From: Pelecanus crispus
Taxonomy: Eukaryota; Chordata; Aves; Pelecaniformes; Pelecanidae
Direction of reading: 5' to 3'
DNA: 64,000 bases
Assembly (NCBI RefSeq): GCF_030463565.1
Contig: NC_134662.1
Coordinates: 1,178,001-1,242,000, forward strand
Positions within the stretch are counted from its first letter, which is position 1. Every line of letters starts with the position of its first letter. Under the pieces are notes generated by a model. It ran no database searches. It worked only from the letters and a program-made list of their open reading frames with translations, and was not told where the DNA came from. Below, one piece after another: positions 1 through 14,100 of this stretch. Position numbers and translations under genes: made by a program.

Positions 1-85
1 GCAAAGAAGTTTTGATCCAGATTTACCCCAGCAGTCTCTCACCCCTCTTCTTGCCCCTTCTGTCCCAAATCTGGGAAGTTTTATG

Positions 86-292
86 GTACCATCACCAACC
101 TATTGCCACCCATCCCCAGCCCATCTGCCAGCCCATCCCCACCCATTGCCACCATCACCACCCACCCATCACTAACCCATCGCCACCAACACGTCACCAC
201 CCGTCACTAGCCCATCACCAACCACCAACAACCCATCACCAACCCATCAGCACCCACCAACCCATGACCACCCATTGCCACCCATCCTCACC
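86..292. repeat. Degenerate CCCATCACC-type minisatellite
   Basis: Dense imperfect repetition of short words such as CCCATCACC, CCCATTGCC and CACCCACC across about 200 bp, strongly C-rich on the plus strand. Units vary between roughly 8 and 12 bases, so the array is old or slippage-prone. The short open frames across it are products of the repeat and are not taken as genes. Confidence 0.8.
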
Positions 293-3200
293 GGGGAGCA
301 GACCCAGCTCCTGGCAGTGATGGCAAGCTGTGGCCAGATCCTGCACAGCACTGTGCGGGTGGCTATGGGGACAGTGCCTGTTGGTGAGGGTGAAGCGCTG
401 CTGGCAGTGTGCTGGGGTGGAGCCCTGCCAGCCCGCAGGGCATTTTGGGCTCCCAGATCACAGCTCATGTTATGAAAATCATAAATTATTAATTGCAGCT
501 GGGAAATGAAAGGCTGCATGCTGCTGCCTGCGCAGACCCGCTGTTCTTCTCTGGGCTCTGCCCACTTAAAGCAGGTCTTGCATTTATATTTCATGAACAC
601 ATGCCTCAGAAGCACGGTTTTACAGCAAAAAGAAGAAATAATTCACGCTCTGTGCGCAGAGTCCACGCGGACGGCGCATGGCCCCAAGCATCCTTCTCAA
701 TCCCAGCCAGACCCCCATGCTGCTGCACAAGAAAATCCTACCCAGGTGCCAGATCCTGCCTTCTCCTAAAACTTAGGATAATCCTTTAGGGCTTGTCCTA
801 AACTTTGGAGGCAGGTGTGCCAACAGGCGGGTTGGCACAAGTCAGCACTGTCGAGGCAGATGCTTGGAGCTTGGCACACAGAAAGCCAGCCTCCATGGAG
901 GTTGGCTCAGCCTGGAAAGCTCATGTGGGCCTGACCTCCAGCTGCTGGCCCATCAGAGCAAATCCACATCACGTCTCGTTAAAAATTTGGAGCTCAGCCC
1001 AGGCACCCACCCCAGACATGATGCAGTGGAGGCGGGGGGCATCCACACGGCACCCAGTTGTCGGGGGACACCCCATGAAGTCCTGAAGAAACACCTCCCT
1101 GGCTCAGTGGTTCGGGCACCCACCAGACCCTGGGCTGACCTGGGACCTTTCCCTCACCACTGCGAGGTGGTTTGGGGTATCAGGGTGATGTTCTGGGTAA
1201 CCGTGTAGAATAAGTTGGGTTTGTGCCCCACGCAGCTGCAAGCAGAACGTTTCCCCCTTCAGCACCCAGGGATCGGCCGCCTCCTGCAGGCAGTTGTCAG
1301 CTTGCGTTCAAATCTCCTATTGCCTGCTTCGAGGAGACTGTCTGCTTGTTTGTTCTTGCCTGAACCCTTTAATTAAGCTGAATTAAAACATCATTCAGAC
1401 TGACAGTGCCTGGCTCCCTCCGTGCTCCCTCATGGCAAGGATGCTTGTTATGATTACCGCCTGTGCAAGGAAATTACAGCAAAACTCCTGTGCTGCCAAG
1501 GTCTGGGGATGCTCCTCCAGCAGGACCCACAGCCCCAGGACGGGGCTGGGATACTGGTGAAGAGCCCATTCCCATGCAGCTTGCTGGAAACAGGGGCAGA
1601 TGCAAAAACCCCTTGAGCCTCTGGGAGCATGGGGCCGTGCCATGGGGATTCAGTCCCCATCCAGCCTAGGGATGATGGGGACAAAATGACGTCCATGATG
1701 TAGCGTGAGGCAGTGGCTGCAGTTCATGGGGTTTGGGTGGGACCAACCAAAAAGCTCCTTCCCTGGAGGAGACGCAGCCCCGGATGGGTCACCAGAGCCG
1801 TGGGCTATCTCTGTCCTTGCCTGGAGTTTCCAAACCTGGTTGCACAACGCTGTAGCCACCCCAGCCTGGTGCTGGGGCTGGTCCTGCTCTGATGGGCAGG
1901 GACATCCCATGGCCATCGGGTTCGTGGGACTGTGACAAACCCTTCTCTCTCTCTCCGCCCACTGTCCCCTGCCCAAGATGCGTCTTTTCTTAGAGGTGAG
2001 TGGAAATGCATGGAAATCCTTATCATACGAAGGGAGACAATGAGCATGGCAGGGTCAAGGACCATTGCTTTGAGCTTTTTGCCCCTATTAGTGACCAAAT
2101 GGTGGAGGGTACTGCATCATGCAAAGGTCATGCAGCTCCCTCCTCCTCTGAGGCTGCCCCTGCAACCGCACCAGCCCAGGAGCAGTGTTAGGGACGTGTT
2201 AATGTGAGTCCCCGTGCCCCATGTTGGGGGTTTCCATTGGAGGCAAAAGGAGTGAAATACAAAGTGCAGCCCGAATCTGGGCCCATCTGCCCAGGGTTTG
2301 TCCCAGCGCTGCTCAGCCGGCAGCCGGGTGCTCCCCATCCCATGTCCGCACAGCACACCACCATGGCTGCACACATGCAGATGGATGAAACGTTGCTGCT
2401 GAAGATTTCAAGGGGCAGAAATGCCAGGGAAAGGCCAGCCAGAGCCAGATTTTTAAAGTAATTTATACCTTGAGTTTTTCACTGGCTTTAGCACAAGCTG
2501 TGATCCTTGCCAATGAGCCTCAGTGTGTCTGGATATATTTAGTCATATTTGCATGGGGAGAAAACCCACTTTTCGATGTACTTCTGTAGCCCTTTTCCAA
2601 TGCCTTGGGTATCCAACACAGTTTCTGTGCTGTGCGTTCTCACTCGTTCAATGAATAATCAATTTAACTGCCATATGCACTGCTCATCGAGAAAGAAACG
2701 GCTTCTTGTTAAAGGTGTGAAAGTAAGTCATGTGTAAAATTAGCTTAGCCCTTTGCTAAGTCAGATGGGAATTGCTTTCAAAGCAATGCAACCTGCCTGG
2801 ATTCCCAAGAGCTTGGCCATTTTCCACACCAGCTACTGCTTCGCAGAAGAGGGAAATATTTTCCCAAAATATAGGAGGACAGTGCTGGGGACTTGCTAAG
2901 GGCTGGGTTGGGGCGGGGAGAGTGGTCACCAGGACGAGATCCCAAGCCATGTCCCTGAGCTTTGAAATACTCAGACAGCTTGGGAGAAAATGTCCCAATG
3001 TCCAGGGGGAAATGAGGGTGGCTGTCCCCAAAAGGTGCCCCATGGCTGGTGGCCCGGGGCTGCAGGTGACCCTGGCCAGCCCCACCCCCTGGGCTGCCAG
3101 GCCCGCATGCTGCAGCTTGTGTTTCTTTTTGTTTTGAAGAAAAATGAACTTCTGGGGTGGGATTTGCCACCACTCCAGGGATTTGGACATTAATTTCTAA

Positions 3201-6200
3201 TGGGGATTAAGATGAGGATTAAGAATTCAAATCCCTTAAGCAGCTTTTGCAGCCCCATCCTTCGCTCCCCTCGCTACAGAGACCCCCAGCCAGCCCTGCT
3301 CCAGCATGGACAGTGTCTGCAAAACCCCATGTCAGCAGGGCCCTGGGCACAGTGGCATCACCATCGCACTGCCCAGGACCCACTTGCCCTGAGGGTGATG
3401 GAGACATGGCTCTGCCCACCCCGGGGGGTGAGAGGCCAAAAGCAGCCTGGCTGGAGTGTCTTGCTGCCTGGCTCCATCCCTGCTCCAAGTACAGAGCATT
3501 TGCTGGGTCTGTGGCCAGAGCAGTGGGAAGGGCTTTTACCATCCAAGACCAACACGGGCTTTGGTAAAAGCCCTGATACCCCCTTAAATGTCTTGGGTTC
3601 AGACGTGTCCCTGCAGTCACCCTTCCCTAAACCTCAAGGCTCAGCCTCTGCCCTGCTCAGGTGTAGGAGGCCCTTCAGAAATGGAGGTTTGAAGCTGTTT
3701 CCCCCAGCATCAGACACTCCCCCCAGGGCTGAGGAGAAAGTACACTGCTTCCACTGCAAGCAGGTCCTATAAATAGGCTGACACCATTTCCTTGCTTAAT
3801 TACCAGGGACTGCCTGTTGCTTTCCTTCTGACTTCACCCTGGGCACACATCTCAGTGTCATGGTTTAATATGAGTGGAGCTTGCTGGAAGGCAAGGGACA
3901 GCTTCAAGAGCCCAACTTCAAGAGCAATAAACCCAAGAAGAAAGGTTGGCTTCCCAGTTTGAATGGAGGGAAAGACTTCGGGTGTGCTGCTTCCACCTGA
4001 AGGCTGCCAGCAGCACGCAGGATGCTTTGCAGCTCCTTGAATGCCACAGCAGGTAGAAATCTGGCCGGAGGCAGCTGGCAGGGCTTCCTATCTGGCAGGA
4101 GCCTTGGCCCCGGGATTTGGGCTCAGCGGGGGGCTGGGGGGGAGCATGGCCTCTAGGTCCCTGGGGCATCCCTCACCCCCAGCCCTGGGCCAGGGCTCTG
4201 CACCAGGGATGCATGTGGACCCTTCCAGGATCCTCCCCACCAGGTCCTTTCCCCAGCCAGATTTGGAGGAGAAAGGTGTGAATTTGAGGGGGTCCACCTT
4301 GGCTGTGTCCCAGTAATGTGGCAGGTCAAGCGCAGGGGGCGGGGGGGCTGTGCCGTGCCCCTCTGTCCCTTGGTGTGACAACGCTCCTTGTGCCATCCTC
4401 ATCAGCCCGTCATCTCCCCTGCCGAGGGCAGAGAGGAGGAGGATGGCCCCAGCTTATGTAAACCATCTGCCCTCACCCTGCCAGAGTGCCTTGGGACATC
4501 GGGAACTCCTGTCCCCAAGGGCTTTGGGACATGGGGAGAGGCAGGGGCAGCCCCGAGCCCACTGCCAGCTGCAGCATGGCCTCTCCACTGAGTCATGGCA
4601 GGCGGAGGGTGAGCAAGTGCCCAGGAACCTCGTTAGCAGCCCACCCCATTAGTAACCTTCTCCATGGTGATGGAGCTTAGAAAGCCACATTGCAGAGAGG
4701 ATCCTGCGCTGAGCAGCCCCCGCAGCTGGGCTTGGGCATGCCAGGGCCACGAGGCCGAAGGCTGCACTCCTCAGGGTGCAGCGCAGTTGCTCCCACAGGC
4801 CCAAGCAGAGCTCCCCGTCCTGCTATGGGCAGCCGCAGGGGCTGGGGAAAACCAGGGATGTCCTCATGCCACAGCCCTTCTGCGTCTCCAGCATTACTAA
4901 TCCTGCTGCCCACTCCCAGGGTGGCGGCTGCTTTGCTCTCCCCTCCTCCTCCTCCTCACATTCCCACTCTCAGCAGAGATCCCCCTTTAGCCCAGAGTTT
5001 GCCACTCATCCCTGAAAAATCCTGCAAGACCCCGGCAGCTTGGTCCTGCTCACGCATCCTTGCGCTGTCCTGGGCCAGCAGCTCCCGTCGCTCCTGGCTG
5101 CCCCCACATCTCATGGCATCTCATCACTCCCCACAGCATGAAGGAGGTTCCCGCTGCCTTGAACCACTCACAACCACCCATGAAGCAAAGCCTGGCTTGG
5201 AGAGGAAGAGGAAAATGGTCTGCACACCATGCCATTGGGCTGCTTTTTGCTGTATCTGCATCCCCCACCACCACCAACAGCCCTTCTACAGGCTCTGCCA
5301 TGCCTCTCCTGTGGAAACTCCATGGGATTATGCAACCATAGCAGCAACTAAATGATTTGACAGGTCTTTCGCATGATGTGGGGTGGCCAGTGACCGAGCA
5401 AGATGACAATGGGCCGGTGTGGAGCAGAGCCCAGTGAGAGGAGAGCAAGCATGCACTCGCTGGGGGGGGCAGATTTTCTGTGCCAGTGGCCACGGCGAAG
5501 CGTGCCAGACTTCACATTAACACAGCAATAAAAATGTCTGCACGCACCTCGAACCAGGCAAAAACCCTCCTCTGCCCACTGGGAAGAAAAAGGCAGCGGC
5601 TTACTTGGATTTCCTCTGAAAAAATGCAACTCCAGACAAGCACACATTTGAAAAGCATGCATTTCCCAAAGGCATTTATTGAGCATTTAGGGCCCAAGAC
5701 AGCACAGTTAAAGCCATGCACAGGCACCAGCACTTTGGAGAACAGCTATTACGCGCTTACTTCACATCAAGCACGCGTGTAAATACACTGCAAGATTGGG
5801 ACCAACCATGGTGCGCTTGCAGCAGCATCTGCTGAGCCCCGGAGCTGCATGCTGGAGATGATCAGCAGAGAGACCACAGGCAACTGCACCGGACATTTGC
5901 TGGCACAGTGTCCTATGGCAATGCTGGGAATGGAAATTCCTCAGGAGCCGAAGCCTGGGCTCACCAATGTGTTAGCAGCCAAAAAAGGTTATTCTATCTA
6001 AAAGCACATTAGGTTCTTCTATCTAAAAAATGTTCCAGATGTTTATGGCTCTGCTTTGTGCTGTGCTGTGCCAGCCAAGCCCCACCCCAAACACAGGGAA
6101 TGCATGGAAAGAAGAAATGCAAGAGAGAGCAGCTCTTTGTGGTTTGCACAAGTTCCTACCCCTGTTTCTGAGCAAGGAAAGCACCAGATTTGGGGAGTTT

Positions 6201-6929
6201 TGTCAATGCTGCCCGGAGAGATTCTCAGCTTCGTTGGAGGCAGTGAAAATCAGCAGCAAAACTGTACACAGCTGGAGTGGTAGCAACAGGCTGTGCTCAG
6301 AGAGGCATCCTTGAGCTTCCTGATACCCTTGAGGGAGCATCCCCACCTCCTGCCCCAGCTCCCACGGCAGAGTCAGCATCATTCACACTCCTTCCCACTG
6401 CTATCTGCTGGTGAATCGCTCCTGGTTCGTTAGCTGACACTTCCACAACTCCTGGACCAAGGACTGGAGTTCCTGCAGCATTTCCCTGCCGCTACGGAGG
6501 ACTCATATCAGAAAGCTCAGGTTGGGGCCAGTTCCTTCAGTCTTGGGAGAGACCCTTCCCTCGGGCTGTCAGGAAGCGGGGGTCACACTGCGGCAGGGAC
6601 CCCTCTTCCCACCTGGGATGGGACGAGCAGCTCACACCAGGACACCAGGGATGCACCAGAGGTGAAAAATGCACCCGGTTCTTGGCAATATATTAACGTA
6701 AAGTCCAAGGTGGACAATGTTAAAATGAAGCGTGATCTCCTGAGAAACAGTCCCGACTGTCTGGAAGCTGCCTCTGCCCATGCAGGATCCCATGCAGGGC
6801 TCAGGAGCTGCACAGGGGGATGGTGCTCCCCACACAGGGCAGCCATGCCTGGCCCAGGGGAGAGCGGGACATTGCCGAGGTTTTGCAAGCACAAGGCACC
6901 AGAGCAACACTGGATGTACAGACCTGGCA
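293..6929. other. Noncoding stretch, no supported gene
   Basis: I found no recognisable protein domain, splice-linked exon series or RNA gene here on either strand. Most of it is GC-rich, with a few markedly AT-richer islands of about 100-300 bp (about 470-620, 1300-1410, 2450-2770 and 5480-5800). These contain homeodomain-like TAATT/ATTAAT words and could be conserved noncoding elements. That is a guess from composition alone. Confidence 0.5.
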
Positions 6930-7140
6930 AGCCAAAGGCAAGTACCACTATCAACACCCAGTACCAGCACCCCATACCCAGTACCAGGACCAAGACGTAG
7001 GATCAATACCCACTACCAATCCTCAGTACTAGTACCAATACCCAAAGCTGACCCCCAGCATCGAAGCACTAATGCCCAACACCATCCCAGCACAAATACC
7101 CCATACCAGTACCAGTGTATGAGGCACCGGTATCCCAGCT
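6930..7140. repeat. Degenerate AGTACCAATACCC repeat
   Basis: Irregular repeats of TACCAGTACC, AATACCCA and CAGTACC words over about 200 bp. The period is variable (about 10-20 bp), typical of a decayed minisatellite. No coding signal. Confidence 0.65.
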
Positions 7141-9880
7141 GTCAGTCTACAAAAAAAGTTTAGGGTTTGACCCATTCCTGCACAGACTTTCCCAGCTCCT
7201 CATCCCTGGTGAAGGAAAATAAATAAACAAAATCCATAATGCAGGGAGGGGGGCTGGGTGTGGCCACAAGCCCCCTGATCGCCTGGGGCTGGGCTGGATC
7301 GAGGCATCCTCCCGCACGTGGCACTGTTAGCAAAAAGCCACGAGAACTGCTACCCCCTAAACACTCTGAGCACCCCAGGGATGGCCATGTCCTCCCACGC
7401 CTGCGCTGGCCGCTCGGTCAGGGTCTCCGGAGGAGGCGAGCTCATGCAATAACCCTTCTTCCAGGCACTCGTGCAGTTGCCTTCAGAGCTTTATGAATAT
7501 TGTAGCAAGGCCGTTCCTTTCATCTCCACTTCCTTCCAGGGAGCCCCAAACCTTCTGCACATTTGTTTCCACCTCAATATTCCTCTTAATTATTTAAACT
7601 CGCCTTCCCGAAAGCAGAGCCCTTCCATTATCACTCCTTCCTTTGCGGCGCACATGGAATTTGGGGACTTGCAAATCCACTTGATTTCTTTGCGTTCGTG
7701 CAGAGCGGCAGGTTTCCGCAGGCTCCCCTCCCTGTTCCCCTCCTGCCTGACCATGGGCCATGTTTGCAGAGGCCTCGGCCACAAAAACCTCAGAGCCAAA
7801 GCAGAGCATCGGTGCTTTTTACTGGGGTCCTGGATGCTGTGGTGTTTCCCAACATGACTTTGATTATTGCCGTTGCTCCTCTTGCCCCCGGTCGTATCCC
7901 AAAGCCGTGCATGGGGCCAGTGTCCCTGCACTGTGGTTGTACCAATGTGGTTCATAAGCAGCACGTTAAGATGCTGGAAAAATCCCTTGCTGCTCTGTTG
8001 CCAGCACTCATCAAAGCTAAAAATACCTGTGAGGGCTCCCTGTGGGGTAGATCCCATCCCTGCCCCTCAAATGAGACATCCCCAATTAATTGCTTTTTAA
8101 CTAGAAGGTAGGAATGTCAAGCCCAGCTCCCCAAATACTTGAAGTTAAAGCCTGGAGGCTCGAAAAGGTGTTGAAGAAACACAGTTTTCAATAACATAGA
8201 TACATAATACCTTCTCTGTCTACTTCTGAAAGGCAGCAGCTGCATTTGAGCATTGCCATGCATGCTCTTCCACTGGTCCAGCTCCCCAGGAGCACCCCTG
8301 TGCTGCTGGGATCCGGCCGTGGCTCAAAAGGGACGGCTTTGGTGGAGCTCCAGGGGATGCTGGAGGGACATGGGAGCTGTGGGAGGGGGTGACTCAGCCA
8401 GGTTTGACACACTTTGATCTTCTCCCATCATGCCTGAACCTGCCGGGTGCTCGACAGCCAGGGCTGTGCAGCTGGTTTCTGATGGCTGCACCGGCCCTGC
8501 CCCTGCGCTGCACTGTGGCCAGGCGTGAGCAGCATGGCCGGGCCACTTGCTTGAGCAAGACACCCTCAGTCAATGCTTTTTCTCCCCATCCTCCTGCTAT
8601 TTATGGGTTATTCTCTGGTTAGCTCGCACCCTGCTAATGGGCTCTTGATTTGGCTCGTTTTCTCCAAGGCCGCTGTGGGAGGGTTGGGGTCTTCTCACCC
8701 CACTGCAGGGGACGAAGGGGGTGAGGAGATGCGGTGTGTGCAGTGAGACCGGCCACCTCCACCAGCAGTGCGTTATTCCCGATACTATTATTCGTCCATG
8801 CATTTACCGGCACACAGCTGCAGGCTGGAAAGGGGGTGGGGGCTCTGAGGGCAGGCCAGCACGGAGGGGCTACCAGAGCCCTCAGCCTCTGACACCAACA
8901 GCGGCATCAGCAGAGCAGGGAGACCCCTCCCTGAGCAGCTCCCAGCTTCATAACCTCCCAAAATACTCCAACAGGGGCACATGCAACACCTCTGGGGCTG
9001 CAGCAGGAACATCCACCAGTCCTGGGGTGGACACCGGTAAGTGCTGCTGCAGCATCACTGATCTGTGACCCTGTGACACCAGCCCCGTGGGAGGTCCGTC
9101 CCTTCCCAGTCTCCTCGCTTGCTCCACGGCTGGTCCCCAGCAGCGGGACCCTCCGCACGTTGTGGCTGGGCGTAGTGCTCGCCTCCGTGCGTCACTCCCT
9201 GAATTAATCATCAGCCTCGCTCTGCGCCAGGCTCCTTACTTAGAGATTTTTACACATTAAAAATTAACAGCACTAAATGATTGATGGCCGGGCACCCCCG
9301 CACCCCGTGCTCTGCAGCAGAGCTCAGACAGCTCCAACTTCGCTTTTCCCCAGGGCTGCCACATGTCCTTGTCCCCACGCATCCGCTTCATGCTTTGGGC
9401 ATCATCCGGGGAGAAAACCAGCATGGCAGTAGCACCCCCCCAGAGTGACCATTAGCTATACAGAGCTGACATTTGTCTGCTGGAGATGTTTTAGGTGGTG
9501 GAGCATCCTCAGGGCCCTGGGATAAGCCCATCATGGCAGCCACCCCTGGGGAAGGGATGCTCTGCACGGGCACTGAGGGCTGTTCACCAGCCCCGTGTGT
9601 GCACAGCAAAACGCACAGTGCAGAACAGCGTAGCAGGCTCTGGAGTGGGAGATGCAATTTGGGGCCTTCTGCTTCTCTCTCCCTCATGTCTCCATCTCTC
9701 CATGACACCCTGTGCTGTGGCCAGGCATTTGGGAGCAGTTGTTGAGGGGCTGCATAGGTCACAGTGGGGGACAAAAAGCTTCTTTGCACTGACCTAGGCT
9801 GTGCGGCCTCTCGTCCCACCTGGCTCACCAGCCAGAAGAGATCTTGCCCTCACCGCCTGGCAGGGCCTGGCTGCCTCCAG
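7141..9880. other. Noncoding stretch, no supported gene
   Basis: No domain-bearing frame or convincing exon was seen. An AT-richer island at about 9205-9290 contains several TTAAAAATTAA and TAAATGATTGATGG words in otherwise GC-rich surroundings. It is the only part that stands out and could be regulatory. Confidence 0.5.
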
Positions 9881-9884
9881 TACC

Positions 9885-10800
9885 CACCCCATGCACTTGC
9901 TTCCAGCACCCAGCCTCTCACCTATCCCATGCCCCTACCTCAGGCACCTGTCCCTGAACCCCCAAAAACCTCCAGCACCCACCAGAAGCACCCATCCCCA
10001 GCACACAGCCCATGCACCCACCCTATGCACCCAGCACCTACCCCATGTACCCAGCACCCAGCCCACGCACCCAGCACCCATCCCATGCACTCAGCACCCA
10101 GCCCCAGCACCCAGCCCATGCACCCAGCCCATGCACCCAGCACCCAGCCCATGCACACAGTGCCCATGCACCCAGGACCCACCCCATGCACCCAGCACAT
10201 GCACCCACCCCATGCACCCAGCACCCAGCCCCAGCACCCTCCCTATGCACCCAGCACCCATCCCCAGCACCCATCCCATGCACCCAGCCCACGCACCCAG
10301 CACCCAGACCCAGCACCCAGCCCATGCACCCAGCACCCAGACCCAGCACCCAGCCCATGCACCCAGCACTCAGCCACAGCACCCCACCTTATGCACCCAG
10401 GACCCACCGCATGCACCCAGCACATGCACCCAGCACCCAGCCCCAGCACCCTCCCTATGCACTCAGCACCCAGCCCCAGCACCCATCCCATGCACCCAGC
10501 CCACGCACCCAGCACTCAGCCCCAACACCCAGCCATGCACCCAGCACCCAGCCCATGCAATCAGCCCATGCAACCAGCCCATGCACCCACCCCATGCACC
10601 CAGCACCCAGCCACAGCACCCACCTTATGCACCCAGGACCCACCGCATGCACCCAGCACATGCACCCACCCCATGCACCCAGCACCCATCCCCAGCACCC
10701 ACGCCCTGCACCCAGCACCCATCCCCAGCACCCTCCCTATGCACCCATGCACCCATCCCCAGCACCCAGCACATGCACCCAGCCCATGCACCCAGCACCC
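9885..10800. repeat. GCACCCAGCACCCAGCCCAT minisatellite (about 0.9 kb)
   Basis: Nearly continuous array built from decamer-like words GCACCCAGC, ACCCAGCCCAT, GCACCCATCCC and CCCCAGCACC. The core from about 10000 to 10800 is very regular. It creates long open frames in three plus-strand and several minus-strand frames (Met-His-Pro-Ala-rich on plus, Trp-Val-Leu-Gly-Ala-rich on minus). Coding-like frames open on both strands at once are a sign of repeat sequence, so none is taken as a gene. Confidence 0.9.
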
Positions 10801-11060
10801 CCCGCCGCTGCCGGCCCCCGCCGCCCGGCGCCCTCCCCGCGGTTCCCGGGGCGGCACCGCCCCCTCCCGGCCGCCCCGGCCCGGTGCCGCCGCAGCCGCC
10901 GCCTGCGCGGGAGCCCGGAGCCCGGCGGGGGCCGCCAGCAGCCGCCCCCAGGAGCGGGGAAGGGGCGAGGGGGACGCGGGTGCCCGGAGGGGGCGGCTGG
11001 GGACAGGGCTGGGGACGCGGCTTCGGGATTGCACCGCCGAAGCTGCGCGGGGTCACCGCC
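10801..11060. promoter_or_regulatory. CpG island next to minisatellite
   Basis: About 260 bp of very high GC with frequent CpG, following directly on the CACCCAGC minisatellite. It could be the promoter of an unrecognised transcript or a far-upstream alternative start for KANK3. I see no open frame with a recognisable product on either side. Confidence 0.4.
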
Positions 11061-11150
11061 ACACTGTCACCCCATCACCCTGTCACCTCGTCACCCCATC
11101 ACCCCGTCACCCCGTCACCCCATCATCCCGTCACTGCATCACGGCTGCTC
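11061..11150. repeat. GTCACCCCATCACCCC tandem repeat
   Basis: Short tandem array of GTCACCCC/CATCACCC/CGTCACCC octamers immediately after the CpG island, about ten units with base substitutions. Confidence 0.8.
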
Positions 11151-14100
11151 CCGCTGGCTGCTGCAGCCTTCTCCCAAAGCCCCCCAGCCCCGCCCCAGGG
11201 GTTCACGCTGGGGACCCCAGTGTGCTGCCCACCTTGCCAGCGAGCGCGACACCTCTTCCCACAGACCCCCAACCCCAGCTCCGCCGCGGTGCCCCACTCC
11301 CTACCCCAGCCCCCCCGCCATCTCTGCCCTGGGCCCAGGCACAGTGGAACTTGGGGCTCGGGGCCCCTCGGCTGCCCCGTGGTGTTGCCATCCTGCTCCG
11401 AGCGGGGCTGGACAGTCTGTGCCAGGCACTGCCAGGCACTGCTCCCGTGCTTGGCAAGGCTTTTGCTCCCCATCTCCTGGTAGCCACATCAATTCGGGGG
11501 ACCTTTTCTCAGCTGCGTGCTCCCCCCGCAACTCGCTTGGCTTCAACACAGGTCCGCACCCAGAGCCTGTGCTGCATCCCCCAAACACACATTAATCGTT
11601 AGCAAATGTCCCTCATTTCAGGTGTTTACCCTTGCTGAGTGCCAGCGCTGCCAGCTGTCCCATGCTCATGGGGAGACGTGCCTGGAGGGCACCCATAGGT
11701 GCTGCTCCACCGTGGAGCCATGCCAGGAGGTCCAGAGCAGCACCCCTGCCGCCCGCAGCGCTCAGCCCGGCAGGCCCTGGGTGCCGGTAGCTGTGGGTGC
11801 TCCCCTGCCCCATGTCCTGTGGCTGTGGGGCCTGGGCCACGCTGTCCCTCTTGTCCTGCTCCTCGAGGGAGGAGGGACGCAGGTCCTGCGTGCCCGGCCG
11901 CTCCCCGTGTCCCCGCAGAGCTGTCCCTGGAGTGCAGGTGGGTTTGGGCCAGCAAGTTAGGAGGCCCCAACTTCACCATACATCTTCTGCAGAAAAACCT
12001 CCTGTAGATCAGCCACCTTCTAGCTCCTCTCTGCTTGCCAGCAAAGAAAAAAACAGCTGGGTGCCAGCAGCGGGGCCATTTCCTTCACCATGGCAGCCAG
12101 GGTGCCTGGGCTCCCCGGCTGGAGGCTGGCCAGGAGGGAGCTCTTGGAGGTGGTGGCAAAGATGCAACACTTCCAGAATCTGTTTGTGTCAGGTGGATGG
12201 GGTAGGAAGTTCCCGGTGGAGATTCGAGAGCAGAAAGCAACAGCCAGGAGGAGGATTCGGGCTCCAGACCAGCCCACAGAGGGGAAGGAGCAGGAAAGCT
12301 CATCTCCTTGGCCCTGCTCCACTGCCACCGACTCAATGGCCCAATTGTACGCTGCGACCAGATGTGCCGCTTCAGGCAGCAGCACAGAAAGGCTTTTCTG
12401 CTGCCTTTCAATGGCAGATCTATGCCATTCCCGCTGGGAAGGTCCTGCTGCACCGCCCCGGCCCTCGCCAGATCCCCAGCGGCTGGGAACCTGCCGGCTG
12501 CGGGGCGCCGGGTGGAGAAGGGCGCTCTGTGCCCCAAGACACACGCAGCCTTTCTCAGCTTTGCTGGAAATGTCAAAACGGAGTCGGATGCCATCAGCCC
12601 AAGGGCTCTGCGGCGGGGGGGCGGGGAGCAGAGAGCTGGAAATAACTCTGCGGAGAGACTGAGAGCTGGTTTGCTGGTGGCTGTGGCAGGGCAGAAGGGC
12701 ATCTGCCGGGCAGGACATTCCCTCTTTGTCCTAAGGACTCAGCTGGCATCTTTGCTGGGCGCTAGAGGCCAGACAGCCCAGAAGAAGGTGGTATTTGGGG
12801 GCTGTTTTGTCTCCCTGGTGCACAGCCATCACCATCCTGCTCTGCAGGGCAAAGAGACGAGCTGGAAATGGGTGGGTGAAGCTGAGCCCGCATCTTCCAC
12901 CAGGTGATGGGGACATCCATGTCCCCACGCAGGCCAGCGTCCTCCCCTCTCACCAAGAGCCGGGGATCTCAGAGCTGTGCCAGGGCTGCTGCTTCCATGC
13001 AAGGGCATTTCCCGGGGGGATGGGGCGGCAGGCTGGAGTCCGTCCCACTGCGGGATCGCCCCTGAGGTTGCATGAATTCACAGTCCTCCCTAACTGCCCC
13101 CTTCCAGGAGTGACCCCATTTGGGGAGAATCAGTGTGGGCACTTGTTTCCAAATCACGTTTTGCAGCAGAGATACAGCCCAGAGGCCCCAAAAGAAAAAT
13201 GTCCATTTTTAAGGAGTGCTGAGTTTAAGCCAAGATCACAGCTTTTCAAGGCAGCCCAGGCTGCGAACCCTCCGTGCGCAGCATGACCCGGGTACCCGGA
13301 AAGTCCCAGACCCAGGAGCATCCCGCCAGCAGCTCCCACCGACCGCTGGGAGTGTTTACGGGCACATAGCTGCAGGAAGCCTCTGGCCGGTGGGGCAGGT
13401 CCCCCTGCATGTTGCTGGCGGGGCTCGCCTCCAGCCAACGCAAATCCCAGCTGCAGAAATCCCGCACGGCATTTTCCTCAGCTCTAATAAGGCTGACCTG
13501 CAAACACAGCCGCAAAGAAAGGCGTCCCAGCCTTCCCTGGGCTGGTTGGGTGCTGCGCCAAGCGCGTGAAGTATTGCCTGAGATAAAAGCCTGCGCACAC
13601 GGTGCCGCACAGGCACACATCACCTGCGGCCGGCTGGGTCAGAGGGGACACAGGAGAGGGGACGGGGGACAAGGGCACCGTGCGCCTGGGCAAGGGCTGG
13701 TCTTGCAGGGCCACGCTGAAGACAAGAGGGCACACAGTCACACAGATATGAGGGGGTGGCAAGGAGCAGGAGGTCCCCAGGGAGCGAGTGTTCTGTGTTT
13801 GATGCAGCTGCCACAGCATGGCCCTAAAAAAGGTTCAAGGGAGTGTTCAGGAGGTGATGGGGTGGTGGGAGATGGCAAGGGTAAGGCTGTTGGCGAGGGG
13901 TCTGCGGGATGGCTGTGCCACTGTCGGGGTGTGGCTTCCCCCGACGGCTTCAGCCCCTGCCATCAGCCCCTTCCCCAACAGCCCGGCTGGGTCTGAGCCC
14001 AGCGCAGGCATCCTCAAGGGCCCTTCCCCACGTCCTGCCAGCCTGCACACGGCTGGAGAGCTGGGGAAGCTACTCCTGCTCTGCTCTCAGTCCTTTGTTT

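Noticed and set aside
9764-11602. 612-, 560- and 527-codon open frames on the plus strand
   Set aside because: All three plus-strand frames are open because the CACCCAGC minisatellite and the GC island lack stops. The products are Pro/His/Ser repeats.
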